Notes: a model not told the origin generated them from the sequence alone. Shown: positions 1 through 9,425, counted from the stretch's first letter. The stretch is 64,000 nucleotides of DNA from Streptomyces sp. HB132 (GCF_016909575.1 NZ_JAFBGA010000016.1:62001-126000); one strand, 5' to 3'. Made by a program: numbers and translations.

Positions 1-2
1 TC

Positions 3-2582
3 CACGCCACGACGGCCCTGATGCGCGCGCTGGACCGGCCGGTGCAGCTGGGCGACGGGATGTCCCCGGGGCCCCGCTTCCCCGGAACCGTCCCCAGGAT
101 CTGGAACGCGCCACCCCGCAACCCCGGCTTCACGGGCCGCTCCCTGGTGCTGGAGCGGATGCGTGACCAGCTCGGTGGGGGCATGGCCGTGGTGCCGCCG
201 CAGCCGCAGGCGCTGTACGGCCTCGGTGGCGTCGGCAAGACGCAGGTGGCGCTGGAGTACGTACACCGCTTCATGGCCGACTACGACCTGGTGTGGTGGA
301 TATCGTCCGAGCAGATCGACGACGTGGTGGCGAGCCTCGCCGAACTCGCCGTACGGCTCGGCGCCCAGGGCGGCGACGACATGGCGGCGGCCTCGAAGGA
401 AGCCGTGGACCTGCTGCGGCGGGGTGTGCCATCGGAACGCTGGCTGCTGGTGTTCGACAACGCCGACGACCCCGAGCGCCTCAGCCGCTACTTCCCGCAA
501 GGAGGCTCGGGCCACATCCTCGTCACGTCCAGGAACCAGTCGTGGTCCCAGCACGGTGACGCGCTTCCCGTCGACGTGTTCCTGCGGGAGGAGTCGGTCG
601 AGCACCTGCAGCGCCGTGCGCCGGGGCTGAGCGACGAGGACGCCGCCCAGGTCGCCACCGCCGTCGGGGACCTGCCGCTCGCGGTCGAACAGGCGGCGGC
701 ATGGATCGCGGAGACCGCCACCCCCATCGACAGCTACCTGGAGCAACTGGCCCGCCAGGCGCCCCAGGTCCTCGCCCTGAACCAGCCGGCCGGCTACCCG
801 GAACCCGTCGCCGCCACCTGGAACATCTCCATCGAACGACTCAAGGAGCGTTCGCCGGCCGCGGTGCGGCTGCTCCAGCTCTGCGCGTTCTTCGCACCCG
901 AGCCGATCTCCGCCAACCTCCTCTACAGCAAGGAGATGATCGAGGCACTCAAGCCGTACGACGCCTCGCTCCAGGAGAAGCTGGTACTCGGCCGGGTCAT
1001 CCGGGAGATCGGCCGGTTCGCCCTGGCGAAGGTCGACCAGGTGTCGAACTCCATCCAGGTGCACCGCCTGGTGCAGGCGGTGATCAGGGCCCAGCTCAGC
1101 GAGGAGGAGCAGCGCGAGGCCAGGCACGTCGTCCACCGCATCCTGGCGGGCGCCCGCCCCGACGACGACGAGCCGATCGACAACCCCGGGACCTGGCCGC
1201 GCTTCGCCACGATCTGGCCGCACCTCGGCCCGTCGGACGCGCGCAACTGCAAGGACCCGGAGACCCGCAGGCTGCTCATCGACCGGGTGCGCTACCTGTG
1301 GAAGCGGGGAGACGTCCGGACGGCCGGCAGACTCGGGGACGAGCTCCGTGACACGTGGCGGGACATGCTCGGCAACCGGGACCTGCAGTACCTCTACCTC
1401 TGCTTCCACCTCTCCGACATCATGCGTACCCGCGGCCGGTTCGTGGAGGCCAAGGAGCTGGACGAGGTGACCCTCGACCGGCAGCGGGAGGTGCTGGGGC
1501 CGGAGCACCCGCACACGTACATGACCACCAGCAGCCTGGCGATCGACCTTGGGCTGCTCGGTGACTACGGCAGGGCGATCGAGCTGGCGACCGCGGCGCA
1601 CGAGGGGTTCAGCCAGATCTTCCACGACAGGCACCCCCGCACACTTGCCGCGGCCAACAACCTGGCGCTGAACCTGCGGAGCGTCGGGCAGTACGCACGC
1701 GCCAGGGAGATCGACCAGGACGTCTACGACCTGCGGTCCGAGGTCCTGGGCCCGGAGCATCCGTCCAGCCTGTCCTCCGCGATGTGCCTGGCTCGCGACC
1801 TGCGCGAGGTCGGACGGTACGAGGACTCGGTCGGTCTGCTCAGCCGTACGTACGACAGCTTCAAGGCGACCCTCGGCCGGACCTGTCCCACGACGCTGAG
1901 CGCCGCCAAGAGCCTGGCGGTCTCGCTGCGCAGGGCGGGGCAGCTCGAGGACGCGCGGAGGCTGACGGTGGCCACCCGGGCCAGGTACCGGGCCAAGTAC
2001 ACCGCGGCCAACCCCGAATCCCTGGCCTGCGACCTCAACATGGCGGCCGACCTGTTCGCCGCGGGGGAGGCCGTGGAGGCCAGGGGCACCGCGCAGGAGG
2101 TGGTGGACGAGTACATGAAGGTGCCGGGGGAGCAGCACCCGTACACCCTGGCCGCGCAGAACAACCTCGGCGTCTACCTCTCGGGAACCGGTGCGCCTCT
2201 GGAAGCGGAGGCGCTGCTGACCCGGGTGGTCGCCTCGATGCGCGAGGTGTTCGGGCGGGAGCACCCGAACACGCTGTTCTCCGTGACGAACCTGGCCAAC
2301 GCCACGGCCGACCGGGGCGGGCTCGAGATTGTGCTGGAGACGGAGCGCACGGTGGCCGGTCAGCTGCGGGAGGTCCTCGGGGCGCACCACCCGGAGACCC
2401 TGGCCATGACCTCGAACATCGCGGTCACGCTCGACGCGATGGGCCGCGAGGACGAAGCGCTGAGGCTGCGGGCGGAGACCGGCGACGAGCTGGCCCGGCA
2501 GCTCGGTGACGAGCATCCGCTGACCCGGATAGCGCGGACCGAGAGAAGGTTCCGCCGTGAACTGGAGCCCATGACTGTGTGA
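3..2582 (+). CDS. NB-ARC/TPR STAND-type protein, FxsT-like, 5' end cut by window
   Basis: The reading frame is open to the left edge, so the true start probably lies outside; the first ATG inside is at 21 (853 residues from there). From that Met there is a P-loop GLGGVGKT at residues 67-74, a Walker B-like WLLVFDNADD, a TSRN motif and a GDLPLAVEQAA helix: an NB-ARC switch ATPase. The C-terminal half holds about nine 42-residue kinesin-light-chain-like TPR units, each marked by a phrase such as LGPEHPHT, FGREHPNT or LGDEHPLT. The phrase RIWNAPPRNPGFTGR before the P-loop is typical of the TPR protein of FxSxx-COOH peptide loci (FxsT), but no FxsA/FxsB neighbour is visible, so that link is inference. 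Likely a cytoplasmic signalling or scaffold ATPase. Confidence 0.85.
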   Translation, partial: HATTALMRALDRPVQLGDGMSPGPRFPGTVPRIWNAPPRNPGFTGRSLVLERMRDQLGGGMAVVPPQPQALYGLGGVGKTQVALEYVHRFMADYDLVWWISSEQIDDVVASLAELAVRLGAQGGDDMAAASKEAVDLLRRGVPSERWLLVFDNADDPERLSRYFPQGGSGHILVTSRNQSWSQHGDALPVDVFLREESVEHLQRRAPGLSDEDAAQVATAVGDLPLAVEQAAAWIAETATPIDSYLEQLARQAPQVLALNQPAGYPEPVAATWNISIERLKERSPAAVRLLQLCAFFAPEPISANLLYSKEMIEALKPYDASLQEKLVLGRVIREIGRFALAKVDQVSNSIQVHRLVQAVIRAQLSEEEQREARHVVHRILAGARPDDDEPIDNPGTWPRFATIWPHLGPSDARNCKDPETRRLLIDRVRYLWKRGDVRTAGRLGDELRDTWRDMLGNRDLQYLYLCFHLSDIMRTRGRFVEAKELDEVTLDRQREVLGPEHPHTYMTTSSLAIDLGLLGDYGRAIELATAAHEGFSQIFHDRHPRTLAAANNLALNLRSVGQYARAREIDQDVYDLRSEVLGPEHPSSLSSAMCLARDLREVGRYEDSVGLLSRTYDSFKATLGRTCPTTLSAAKSLAVSLRRAGQLEDARRLTVATRARYRAKYTAANPESLACDLNMAADLFAAGEAVEARGTAQEVVDEYMKVPGEQHPYTLAAQNNLGVYLSGTGAPLEAEALLTRVVASMREVFGREHPNTLFSVTNLANATADRGGLEIVLETERTVAGQLREVLGAHHPETLAMTSNIAVTLDAMGREDEALRLRAETGDELARQLGDEHPLTRIARTERRFRRELEPMTV

Positions 2583-2594
2583 GCCCGAGGGCCC

Positions 2595-2626
2595 GGTGCC
2601 GGACGTGTCGTGACGTGTCCGGCGCC
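2595..2626 (+). terminator. Hairpin terminator after the NB-ARC/TPR gene
   Basis: GGTGCCGGAC (2595-2604) pairs with GTCCGGCGCC (2617-2626) with one G-T wobble around a 12-nt loop, 12 nt after the stop codon. There is no T tract, as is usual for streptomycete terminators. Confidence 0.6.
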
Positions 2627-3100
2627 GGAGCCGCACCGTGATCGGCTGGCCACGGCTTACCTCTCTTCCAGCAGCCGGTTGAGCACGCGGTCCTGGTGGA
2701 GCGTCAAGTGCCCCTTTCACACCGGCTGTTCAGTGACGACCCATCCGAGGCGGCACGGCACTCTCTGTCGGGACGAGCCGATGGTGTTCGGGACGTCCGA
2801 GGGCGTCCGGTGGCGTTCGGCTTCAGGAGTGCTCTCCACGGCATCCGGACTCCAGGGGCTACTACAGGACAGGACTAGTCCTCACCCGCTGCCGACGGAT
2901 CATCGCCCCGGGTGTTCGCAATCGGAACCGACGTGGCACGACACGCGGGTTGTGAACACCTCGCGGGTGAACGGTCGTCGTCGTGTGCGCGTCCGGAAGT
3001 CGACCTTGTGTGCCACCGCCCACATCGGAATAGTGGGCGCCCCATCCTCCGTGTTCCGGACACCCCACTTGTCCGTGCACGGCCCCACAGGAGGTCGAAG
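2627..3100. other. Intergenic region upstream of secreted protease
   Basis: About 470 bases with no convincing gene. It holds a perfect 12-bp palindrome AGGACTAGTCCT at 2871-2882, roughly 220 nt before the protease start, and a strong Shine-Dalgarno AGGAGG at 3089-3094. A frame open from 2912 into the protease lacks a ribosome site and gives an N-terminus unlike an exported protein, so it is not used. Confidence 0.5.
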
Positions 3101-4186
3101 TTGAAGCACCGACGCATATCCAGCAAGCGCGTGGCGATGGCCGGATCGGCCGTCCTCGCTCTGGTCGCAGCAGGAGTGACGTTCCAGACTGCGAACGCCA
3201 GTGAAGCCGTACCGCAGTTCGACGCGCGGACCGTCAACGCCCACTCGGCCGGAACTCTCGCTGCCAGCCTGGACAAGAAGCTGGGCGGCGACGCGGCGGG
3301 CGCGTACTACGACGCCAAGGCCAAGAACCTCGTCGTCAACGTCGTGGACGAGGCGGCGGCCGAGCAGGTCCGCCAGGCCGGTGGCAAGGCCAGACTGGTA
3401 CAGAACACGCTCGCCGAGCTGAAGGACGCCCGCCAGACCCTCTCCGACAAGGCGACCATCCCGGGCACCTCCTGGGCCGTCGACCCGGTCAGCAACAAGA
3501 TGGTCGTCACTGCGGACCGTACGGTCGACGGCGCGGCCTGGGACAAGCTCAGCAAGGTGGTCGAGGGCCTCGGCTCCAAGGCCGAGCTGAAGAAGTCGGA
3601 CGGGGAGTTCAAGCCCCTCATCGCGGGCGGCGAGGCCATCTGGGGCGGCACCGGACGTTGCTCGCTCGGCTTCAACGTGGTCAAGGACGGCGAGCCGTAC
3701 TTCCTGACCGCCGGGCACTGCACCGAGGGGATCAGCAGCTGGTCCGACACGCAGGGCGGCTCGGAGATCGGCGCCAACGAGGGCTCCAGCTTCCCGGACA
3801 ACGACTACGGCCTGGTCAAGTACACCTCGGACGTGGCGCACCCCAGCGAGGTGGACCTCTACGACGGCTCCACACAGGCGATCACCAAGGCGGGCGAAGC
3901 GACCGTCGGCATGACGGTGACCCGCAGTGGCTCCACCACCCAGGTCCACGACGGTGAGGTCACCGCCCTGGACGCCACCGTCAACTACGGCAACGGCGAC
4001 ATCGTCAACGGCCTCATCCAGACCACGGTCTGCGCCGAGCCCGGTGACAGCGGCGGCTCGCTCTTCTCGGGCGACACCGCGATCGGCCTGACCTCGGGCG
4101 GCAGCGGCGACTGCTCCGCCGGCGGCGAGACGTTCTTCCAGCCGGTGCCCGAGGCGCTGGCGGCGTACGGCGCCGAGATCGGCTGA
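3101..4186 (+). CDS. Secreted S1 serine protease with alpha-lytic prodomain (streptogrisin-like)
   Basis: TTG start chosen because AGGAGG sits 6 nt upstream and the product then begins with a basic, hydrophobic signal peptide ending ANA about residue 33; 361 residues. An alpha-lytic-protease prodomain follows (about 35-170). The mature enzyme begins near IAGGEAIWGG, which resembles the processed N-termini of streptogrisins A/B. The chymotrypsin-fold triad is visible: TAGHC (His206), NDYGLV (Asp235) and GDSGGS (Ser317). Extracellular endopeptidase that folds on its propeptide and cleaves itself. Single-gene unit, with a strong bidirectional hairpin downstream. The streptogrisin family call is firm; substrate preference is not predictable here. 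Confidence 0.95.
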   Translation: MKHRRISSKRVAMAGSAVLALVAAGVTFQTANASEAVPQFDARTVNAHSAGTLAASLDKKLGGDAAGAYYDAKAKNLVVNVVDEAAAEQVRQAGGKARLVQNTLAELKDARQTLSDKATIPGTSWAVDPVSNKMVVTADRTVDGAAWDKLSKVVEGLGSKAELKKSDGEFKPLIAGGEAIWGGTGRCSLGFNVVKDGEPYFLTAGHCTEGISSWSDTQGGSEIGANEGSSFPDNDYGLVKYTSDVAHPSEVDLYDGSTQAITKAGEATVGMTVTRSGSTTQVHDGEVTALDATVNYGNGDIVNGLIQTTVCAEPGDSGGSLFSGDTAIGLTSGGSGDCSAGGETFFQPVPEALAAYGAEIG

Positions 4187-4215
4187 CCCACGGTTCCGGC
4201 TCCTGACGGCCGGCG

Positions 4216-4244
4216 AGCCCGCCCCTCCGCGCGAGGGGCGGGCT
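4216..4244. terminator. Bidirectional terminator between convergent genes
   Basis: Perfect 12-bp stem AGCCCGCCCCTC (4216-4227) / GAGGGGCGGGCT (4233-4244), 5-nt loop, followed by TTT on the + strand. It lies between the protease and the opposing methyltransferase gene. Confidence 0.9.
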
Positions 4245-4272
4245 TTCCGTATCTCTCGCCTCCCCGCTGCCG

Positions 4273-6267
4273 TCAGCCCGTCAGCCCGCCTGCCGAGAGC
4301 CGGTCGCCGATGTCGTCCGCGAGCCGCTCGCCGAGCGCGTCGGCCTTGGTCAGCAACTGCCTGAAGGCGGTGAGGCGCCGGAACACCTCTGCGTAGGAGC
4401 CCTGTTCCTCCAGCGGCAGCTGGAGGACGTGAAGGCGCCTGATGTCGACTCGGGACGAGCTCGAGGCGTGCGTACCGGCCTGGCGGCCGTTGGACGGGGC
4501 GCGCAGGCAGCCGGCCAGGAAATGAGCGTTCAGCTTCGCGGGCTCGACCCGCAGGACGTACAGCTGAGGCCCCAGGGCGACCGGTGGCCCTTCGTGCACC
4601 CACGCCCTGAACGCGCGGACGACCCCGGCGACCACGACATCCCCCTCCTCGGCCACGGTCGGGCCGGCACCGCGGGCGACCTCGGTGCTCGGACTTCCGT
4701 CCATCAGCAGATCGGCGACGGTGAGCAGGGGCAGACCCGCGTCACGGTGGGAAGACACCGTGGCGTCCGCCGGCTGTTGTCCGGCGCGCAGGGTGAGGGC
4801 GCCGGCCTTCACGAGGTCGCCCACCGTGGTCGTCGTGCGGGAATCAGTCTCGGAGAGTCCGAGCTTCGACAACTGTTGCGTCAGCTCGGTCAGTTGACCG
4901 AGAGATCCGGTCAGCTCGACCCAGGAAGCCGCCAGCTCGACGCCCGACGGGTCGCCGCCCGCAGAGGTGTAGCGCCCCGGAGTGACGTCCACCTCGTCGT
5001 CCAGCAGGTCGAGCAGCGGGATCCGGACGGCGCCGTCCGGGAGCTCCCCGTCCGGTGCGTCGAGCTGCGAGACGGCGGACAGCACGAAGTCGTTCAGCGT
5101 GCCCCAGTCGGGTCCCTGCTCGCGCCCACCGGGCTTGGCGAGCCGCGTCGCGTCGACCAGGAGGGCGTCCTGAGCGACCGGGCCCGCCGGGCCGGGAGCG
5201 TGCGGGGCCGCACGCAGGACCCACAGCTGGAGCGAGACGCTGTGCGGCTGTGCGCAGCCCGGCGGAAGGGCGACGACCGCCCGCAGTATCCCGGTACGCA
5301 GCAGCGACCCCCGGATGCGGCGGCCCGCCTTGCGGGACGCGACGGCCGGAGGCAGGACGATGACGGCGGTGCCGCCGGGCCTCAGATGCGTCAGCAGGTG
5401 CTGGACCCAGGCCAGCTCGGGTTCGGTTCGTGGCGGCAGCCCGTGCGTCCAGCGCTGGTCGGTGGCCAGCTCCTCGTAGCCCCAGTCGCGTTCGTTGAAC
5501 GGCGGGTTGCACAGTGCGATGTCGGCCCCCAGCCCTGCGAACGGATCGGCTCGCAGCGCGTCGGCCGTCACGATCTCCGTACGCACGTCCGTCCGGCCCT
5601 CTGCCGCGAAGCCGAGGCGGGCTGTGGCGAGTGCGGCAAGCGCCGGATCGCGTTCACATCCGACCAGTGTCAGCTCCGGGCCGGTGTACTCCTCCGCTGC
5701 CGCTACCGGCAGATGCCCCGTACCGCACGCCGGATCGAAGACCGTCAGGCTTCCGGAGCTCTCACCGAGTCGTGCGTCGAGGGCGATCCGGGCCATGAGC
5801 GACGCCAGGGGCGCGGGTGTGGTGCTGAGCTGGCGAACGTGTGTGTCCAGCCACCGCTGCAACAGGAACTCGAACGTCTCGCGCGGTCCGTCGCTCCGTC
5901 CCAGCCTGGCGGCCTCACCGGCCAGCTCCCGCGCCTCCTCGGAGAGGTCCGCCAGGGTGGAACGGGCTCGCGGGGAGCGCATCCTGCGGGCCGCCTCGGC
6001 GATGGCGTGTCCCGATGTGTCCCTGCTGCCGAGTGCTTCGAACCGGGGCCACAGAAATTCGCGGCCGGCGACATCGTGCAGTTTGCCGTTGTCCCGCAGC
6101 CATTGCTCCACCTCGGACAGCGAGAACTGGGGACTCACGTCCGTGCCGCCGATGCGGGACGGGAACGAGTCGTGACGGCGGCGCCAGTTGCTGACCGCCG
6201 CACGACCCACGCCGGCGATCCGGGCGATCTCGGCGAGACTGACCGGTACGGCGTTGGTTGTGCGCAT
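4273..6267 (-). CDS. N6-adenine DNA methyltransferase-like protein with N-terminal HTH
   Basis: A start at 6267 gives 664 residues and has GGAG 8 nt upstream; an in-frame ATG at 6327 would add 20 residues but lacks a good ribosome site. Residues 11-31 (LAEIARIAGV...SNWRRR) form a helix-turn-helix. The methyltransferase core has the SAM motif DPACGTG (178-184) and the catalytic NPPF (254-257), the gamma-class N6-adenine arrangement of Type I HsdM-like enzymes. The C-terminal half resembles a target-recognition region. No restriction (HsdR) or separate specificity (HsdS) gene adjoins it, so it may be an orphan modification or regulatory enzyme. Family firm; sequence specificity unknown. Confidence 0.85.
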   Translation of the reverse strand: MRTTNAVPVSLAEIARIAGVGRAAVSNWRRRHDSFPSRIGGTDVSPQFSLSEVEQWLRDNGKLHDVAGREFLWPRFEALGSRDTSGHAIAEAARRMRSPRARSTLADLSEEARELAGEAARLGRSDGPRETFEFLLQRWLDTHVRQLSTTPAPLASLMARIALDARLGESSGSLTVFDPACGTGHLPVAAAEEYTGPELTLVGCERDPALAALATARLGFAAEGRTDVRTEIVTADALRADPFAGLGADIALCNPPFNERDWGYEELATDQRWTHGLPPRTEPELAWVQHLLTHLRPGGTAVIVLPPAVASRKAGRRIRGSLLRTGILRAVVALPPGCAQPHSVSLQLWVLRAAPHAPGPAGPVAQDALLVDATRLAKPGGREQGPDWGTLNDFVLSAVSQLDAPDGELPDGAVRIPLLDLLDDEVDVTPGRYTSAGGDPSGVELAASWVELTGSLGQLTELTQQLSKLGLSETDSRTTTTVGDLVKAGALTLRAGQQPADATVSSHRDAGLPLLTVADLLMDGSPSTEVARGAGPTVAEEGDVVVAGVVRAFRAWVHEGPPVALGPQLYVLRVEPAKLNAHFLAGCLRAPSNGRQAGTHASSSSRVDIRRLHVLQLPLEEQGSYAEVFRRLTAFRQLLTKADALGERLADDIGDRLSAGGLTG

Positions 6268-6454
6268 TCGAGGGTCTCCGGGTCCTTGGCGGGCCGGGCG
6301 GGTCGGCGTTCCGGCGGCCTCAGTCATGGCAGGCTACTACGCTCATTGACTTTGTTCACAGGTCGAACCCTTGATGTTGCCGTGTAGGGAATGTCGAGGC
6401 TTGGGGATATGGGTGCATTCGCACCGGGCCGGTTCCCGAAGCGCGGGAAGTGGG

Positions 6455-6700
6455 GTGCCTCCGCCGTGGACCGCGCCCCACGACGCGCTGGGCTTGAAGT
6501 GGCGGCCGCGGGTGGGGGCGTGTCTGAAGCAGGGCGGCGGCGACCGCCAGGCGCACCCGCTGACACACGTAGATGATGGCTGCGAACACCGTCTCATCAG
6601 GCACGTTCTGTGTTCCGCAGCCCTGCGGCCGTGTCCGTTGCTCCGGAATCAGTGGCTTGACGATCTCTCACAGGCCGCCGGGCACGAGCCAGCTCCACGT
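6455..6700 (-). pseudogene. Degraded IS5-family transposase fragment
   Basis: Read on the minus strand, one frame gives LVPGGL, a stop codon where the family has Trp (TGA in place of TGG), then EIVKPLIP and TRPQGCGTQNVPDETVF. The match continues in a different frame as VSGCAWRSPPPCF. These match, in order, the N-terminal half of IS5-family transposases (LVPDGLWEIV...RPQGGG...VSGCAWRALPPCF). With a nonsense mutation, a frameshift and no DDE catalytic part, it is a relic. No terminal inverted repeats are recognisable. Confidence 0.75.
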
Positions 6701-6794
6701 TCCCCGCCCCATGCCGGGACAACGTCCGCCTCACCACGTAGGACACGGTCTCGGAACTGGTCTCATTTGGCGTGATCGTCGCTACGCCGGGGGC

Positions 6795-6887
6795 ATGGAC
6801 CTGGTTCAGCGGCTGGTGCCGGGTGGGCTATGGGAGCTGTTCCAGCGGGTCGTGGACATCCTTGTGGCCGGGACTTCCGGGAGTTGA
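6795..6887 (+). pseudogene. Second IS5-family transposase N-terminal remnant
   Basis: A 30-codon frame reading MDLVQRLVPGGLWELFQRVV matches the first residues of a different IS5-family transposase, then loses similarity and stops at 6885-6887. It points away from the minus-strand relic at 6455-6700, so two decayed insertion sequences, or one rearranged region, lie back to back between the methyltransferase and kinase genes. Confidence 0.65.
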
Positions 6888-6935
6888 GGTGCCGGGCCGC
6901 ACGTGGTGGGCTCGGGGGCGAAGGCCGCTGCCGGC

Positions 6936-8441
6936 TCAACCTTCCGAGGGCTCGTCGCGAGGCTCCCCCTGGGTCGGCGTTGCGTGCGCGTCAGCGTCCC
7001 CGGTCGCCGATTCGGCCTCCTCCGGGCCCTTTCTCCCGGCCGCATCCTTCTTCTTCGCCTGACCGGGCGGTTGAAAGGAGGGCTGGGGCGCGTGGCCCTT
7101 TCCCGGTGGCGCTCCCGAAGTGTCTTTGTCTCGTGGCGAGGCCGCCCGGCCGGCTGACCCGTGGGCGTCCGCGCTGTCAGCGGGTGCGTCATTCGAGCTG
7201 CGGGACGTGACGGGGAGGCCTTGCCGGGGTACGCCGCCGGGACGGGTGTCGACGGAGGTGCTGTGGCCCGAGGACGGCGCCGCTGGAGCGGTAGTAGCCG
7301 GCGCAGTCTTCTGTGCTGTGTTGCCAGGTGTATTCATCGCGTCGCTGGGGGTGCCGGTGACCCCGGTGGTGACAGTGCCGTTGTCTTGCGGTGCGGAGCT
7401 GCCGGTGCCGGTGACGGCGACCGCGGTCGCCACGGCAACGGTGAGCGCGGCGGCCGTGCCGACTACGAGGAGACGTCTCCGCGCGGGCGGGCGTGGGCGT
7501 GTGTCGGGCATCGCGGTGATCGGATTCGCGTGTGTGTGCCCGGCCGTCGGTGACGGCTGCTGGGCAGCGACGAGAGTCGTGGCCGGCGTCGATGGGGCGA
7601 GGGACATGGGGGCCGTGTCTGCCACTGCGGTCAGTGCGTGGGCACAGTCGCGGGCCGGTGGCCGATCCTGCTCGTCCAGGGCCGTCATGTTCCGCAACAG
7701 GCGGCTCAGTTGTTCTGGCAGTTCATGAGGCAGGTCGGGGCGACGATGCAGTCGTGCGATCGCGGCCTCAAGAGGACCGCCGTCGTACTCGAGCCTTCCC
7801 GTGAGGCATTCGAGGAGTACCAGACCGAGGGCGTAGATGTCCGCCGGTCGACCGACGGGTCGGCCGAGGACCTGCTCGGGAGAAAGGTAGGCGGGCGTGC
7901 CCATGAGCGTGCCGGTGGCGGTGCGGGTGGTTGTGTCCAGACGTCGAGAGATGCCGAAGTCGGCCAGGTAGGGCCGGTCGGCATCGTCCAGGAGGATGTT
8001 GGAGGGTTTGACGTCTCGATGGACGATTCCCGCATCGTGTGCGTGACCCAGCGCCTGGGCGAGGCCCGCTCCGAGTGCGGCAGTGGCGTCCGGTGGCAGC
8101 GGGCCTGCGGCGATGCGCTCCTTCAGCGTGGTCCCTTGGACCAGCTGCATGACCAGGAAGGTACGTCCGTCGTGCTGCCCGGCGTCGAAGGCGGCAACGA
8201 GTCCGGGGTGGTGGAGCCGGGCCAGGATCAGCCCTTCGCCGACCAAGGTCTCCTCCCCGCCGGTGCAGGCGTCGGGCCGGAAGATCTTGACCGCGACCTG
8301 TCGTCTCAGCCGCAGATCGAACCCGCGGTACACATCCGCGGCGCCGCCCGATCCGAGGAGGCCGTCCAAACGGTACCGGCCGCTCAGCACCTCTGCCGAA
8401 CACCGGGAAGCTGTGGTCTGAGCGAAGTCGCGCAGCCTCAT
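6936..8441 (-). CDS. Membrane Ser/Thr protein kinase (PknB-like)
   Basis: ATG at 8441 chosen because AGGGAG lies 5 nt upstream; 501 residues. The kinase domain (about 22-270) has the glycine loop GSGGAADVY, beta-3 Lys in VAVKIF (about 52), catalytic HRDVKPSN (141-148), DFG (161-163) and a GTPAYLSPEQ activation segment, so it looks active. One transmembrane helix (about 323-345, after RRR) separates the cytoplasmic kinase from an extracellular low-complexity tail rich in Thr, Ser, Ala, Pro and Gly; there are no PASTA repeats. The tail gives no hint of a ligand. The gene is single, downstream of a small membrane-protein gene on the same strand but separated by about 430 nt. Confidence 0.93.
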   Translation of the reverse strand: MRLRDFAQTTASRCSAEVLSGRYRLDGLLGSGGAADVYRGFDLRLRRQVAVKIFRPDACTGGEETLVGEGLILARLHHPGLVAAFDAGQHDGRTFLVMQLVQGTTLKERIAAGPLPPDATAALGAGLAQALGHAHDAGIVHRDVKPSNILLDDADRPYLADFGISRRLDTTTRTATGTLMGTPAYLSPEQVLGRPVGRPADIYALGLVLLECLTGRLEYDGGPLEAAIARLHRRPDLPHELPEQLSRLLRNMTALDEQDRPPARDCAHALTAVADTAPMSLAPSTPATTLVAAQQPSPTAGHTHANPITAMPDTRPRPPARRRLLVVGTAAALTVAVATAVAVTGTGSSAPQDNGTVTTGVTGTPSDAMNTPGNTAQKTAPATTAPAAPSSGHSTSVDTRPGGVPRQGLPVTSRSSNDAPADSADAHGSAGRAASPRDKDTSGAPPGKGHAPQPSFQPPGQAKKKDAAGRKGPEEAESATGDADAHATPTQGEPRDEPSEG

Positions 8442-8876
8442 TCCCACTCCCTCTGCATCGAAGGGCTCGCACCCTTGGCGAGTCCGGGACGACGCCCATC
8501 CCGACGCGGGTACCCACGAGGAGCTGGATTAGCCTCACGCCCTCGCAGGCGCAGCCGACCGGCTCCTGGTGGGGACGTTCGCCGCGGTGACCGTGACCAG
8601 CCATGACCAAGGCGTTGCCGGACTCCGGCGATCTCCCCGACCTGGCCCAGCACAGTCTCGATCTGCGCGGGAGAGTGGCGGGCGCCTCGGTCGACGCGGC
8701 GGCGTCAGACGGAGAAGGAGTCGAGCCGTGCAGCGTGGTGGGGATCCCCCTGGGGACGAACCTGGGCACGGTGACGGAGGGCGGTCGGCGGCCCCGGGCC
8801 CACACCGGTGCCGGGCTCCTCTCGGCCCTGCAGCTCCCAGGGCCCGGTCGAGCGCACGGGGCCCTGGGGCGCGATC
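8442..8876. other. Intergenic region, no gene supported
   Basis: About 435 bases upstream of the kinase. Open frames on both strands lack ribosome sites, typical start contexts and recognisable motifs. It probably contains the kinase promoter; no operator-like palindrome was seen. Confidence 0.4.
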
Positions 8877-9425
8877 TCACGGGTGAGGCGGTGTCGAAAT
8901 GCCGAGATCCTGACGCATGGCGAGTTGCATCGCCGTGATCGCGCCCCACATCTGGATCAGGAAGGAGTGCGTCTCCTGCCACTTCCGCTGGTCGGGCCCA
9001 CCGTCCTCGGCCAGCGCTTCCATGAGCTTCTTGGCCTCCGCGAGCGCCACACGGACCTCTTGGCAGGGCTGTAGGACGTCGTCGGGGACGAGCATCTGTG
9101 CCTGGGCGTAGGTGTCCTGGAACTCGACCCGGGCCACCTCTGTCGCAGGGTCCGGGTCTGTTCCGGAACGTACCGCGTAGAGGTCTGCCATCATCTGGAA
9201 CCGATACCGTCGGGCACCGGAGTTCAGAGCGACGTAGATGTCACGCCGACGCTCCAGGTTCGCCTGGGCGGCGTCGATGTGCCGCTCGGTCCGGTCGGCG
9301 CGCTGCTGGAGCTCGAACTCCTGGCGCCGTGAGCGCGAGGTCACCCACGCGGTGGTGACCGGGGCCAGCAGGGTGCCGGCCACGCCCACTACGGCGACCA
9401 GTAACGCTATGACTCCCGTGCTCAT
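8877..9425 (-). CDS. Small N-terminally membrane-anchored protein, function unknown
   Basis: 182 residues. Residues 5-28 (VIALLVAVVGVAGTLLAPVTTAWV) form one hydrophobic segment; residues 30-75 are highly charged and predicted coiled coil (RSRRQEFELQQRADRTERH). The remainder looks helical and soluble. The architecture, an N-terminal anchor followed by a cytoplasmic helical domain, is common for uncharacterised actinobacterial proteins. The family is not recognised and the neighbouring kinase gives only a weak functional hint. Confidence 0.7.
   Translation of the reverse strand: MSTGVIALLVAVVGVAGTLLAPVTTAWVTSRSRRQEFELQQRADRTERHIDAAQANLERRRDIYVALNSGARRYRFQMMADLYAVRSGTDPDPATEVARVEFQDTYAQAQMLVPDDVLQPCQEVRVALAEAKKLMEALAEDGGPDQRKWQETHSFLIQMWGAITAMQLAMRQDLGISTPPHP

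Noticed and set aside
2912..3100. Extended start for the S1 protease
   Set aside because: Adds 63 residues before the signal peptide without a ribosome site; TTG 3101 has AGGAGG at proper distance.
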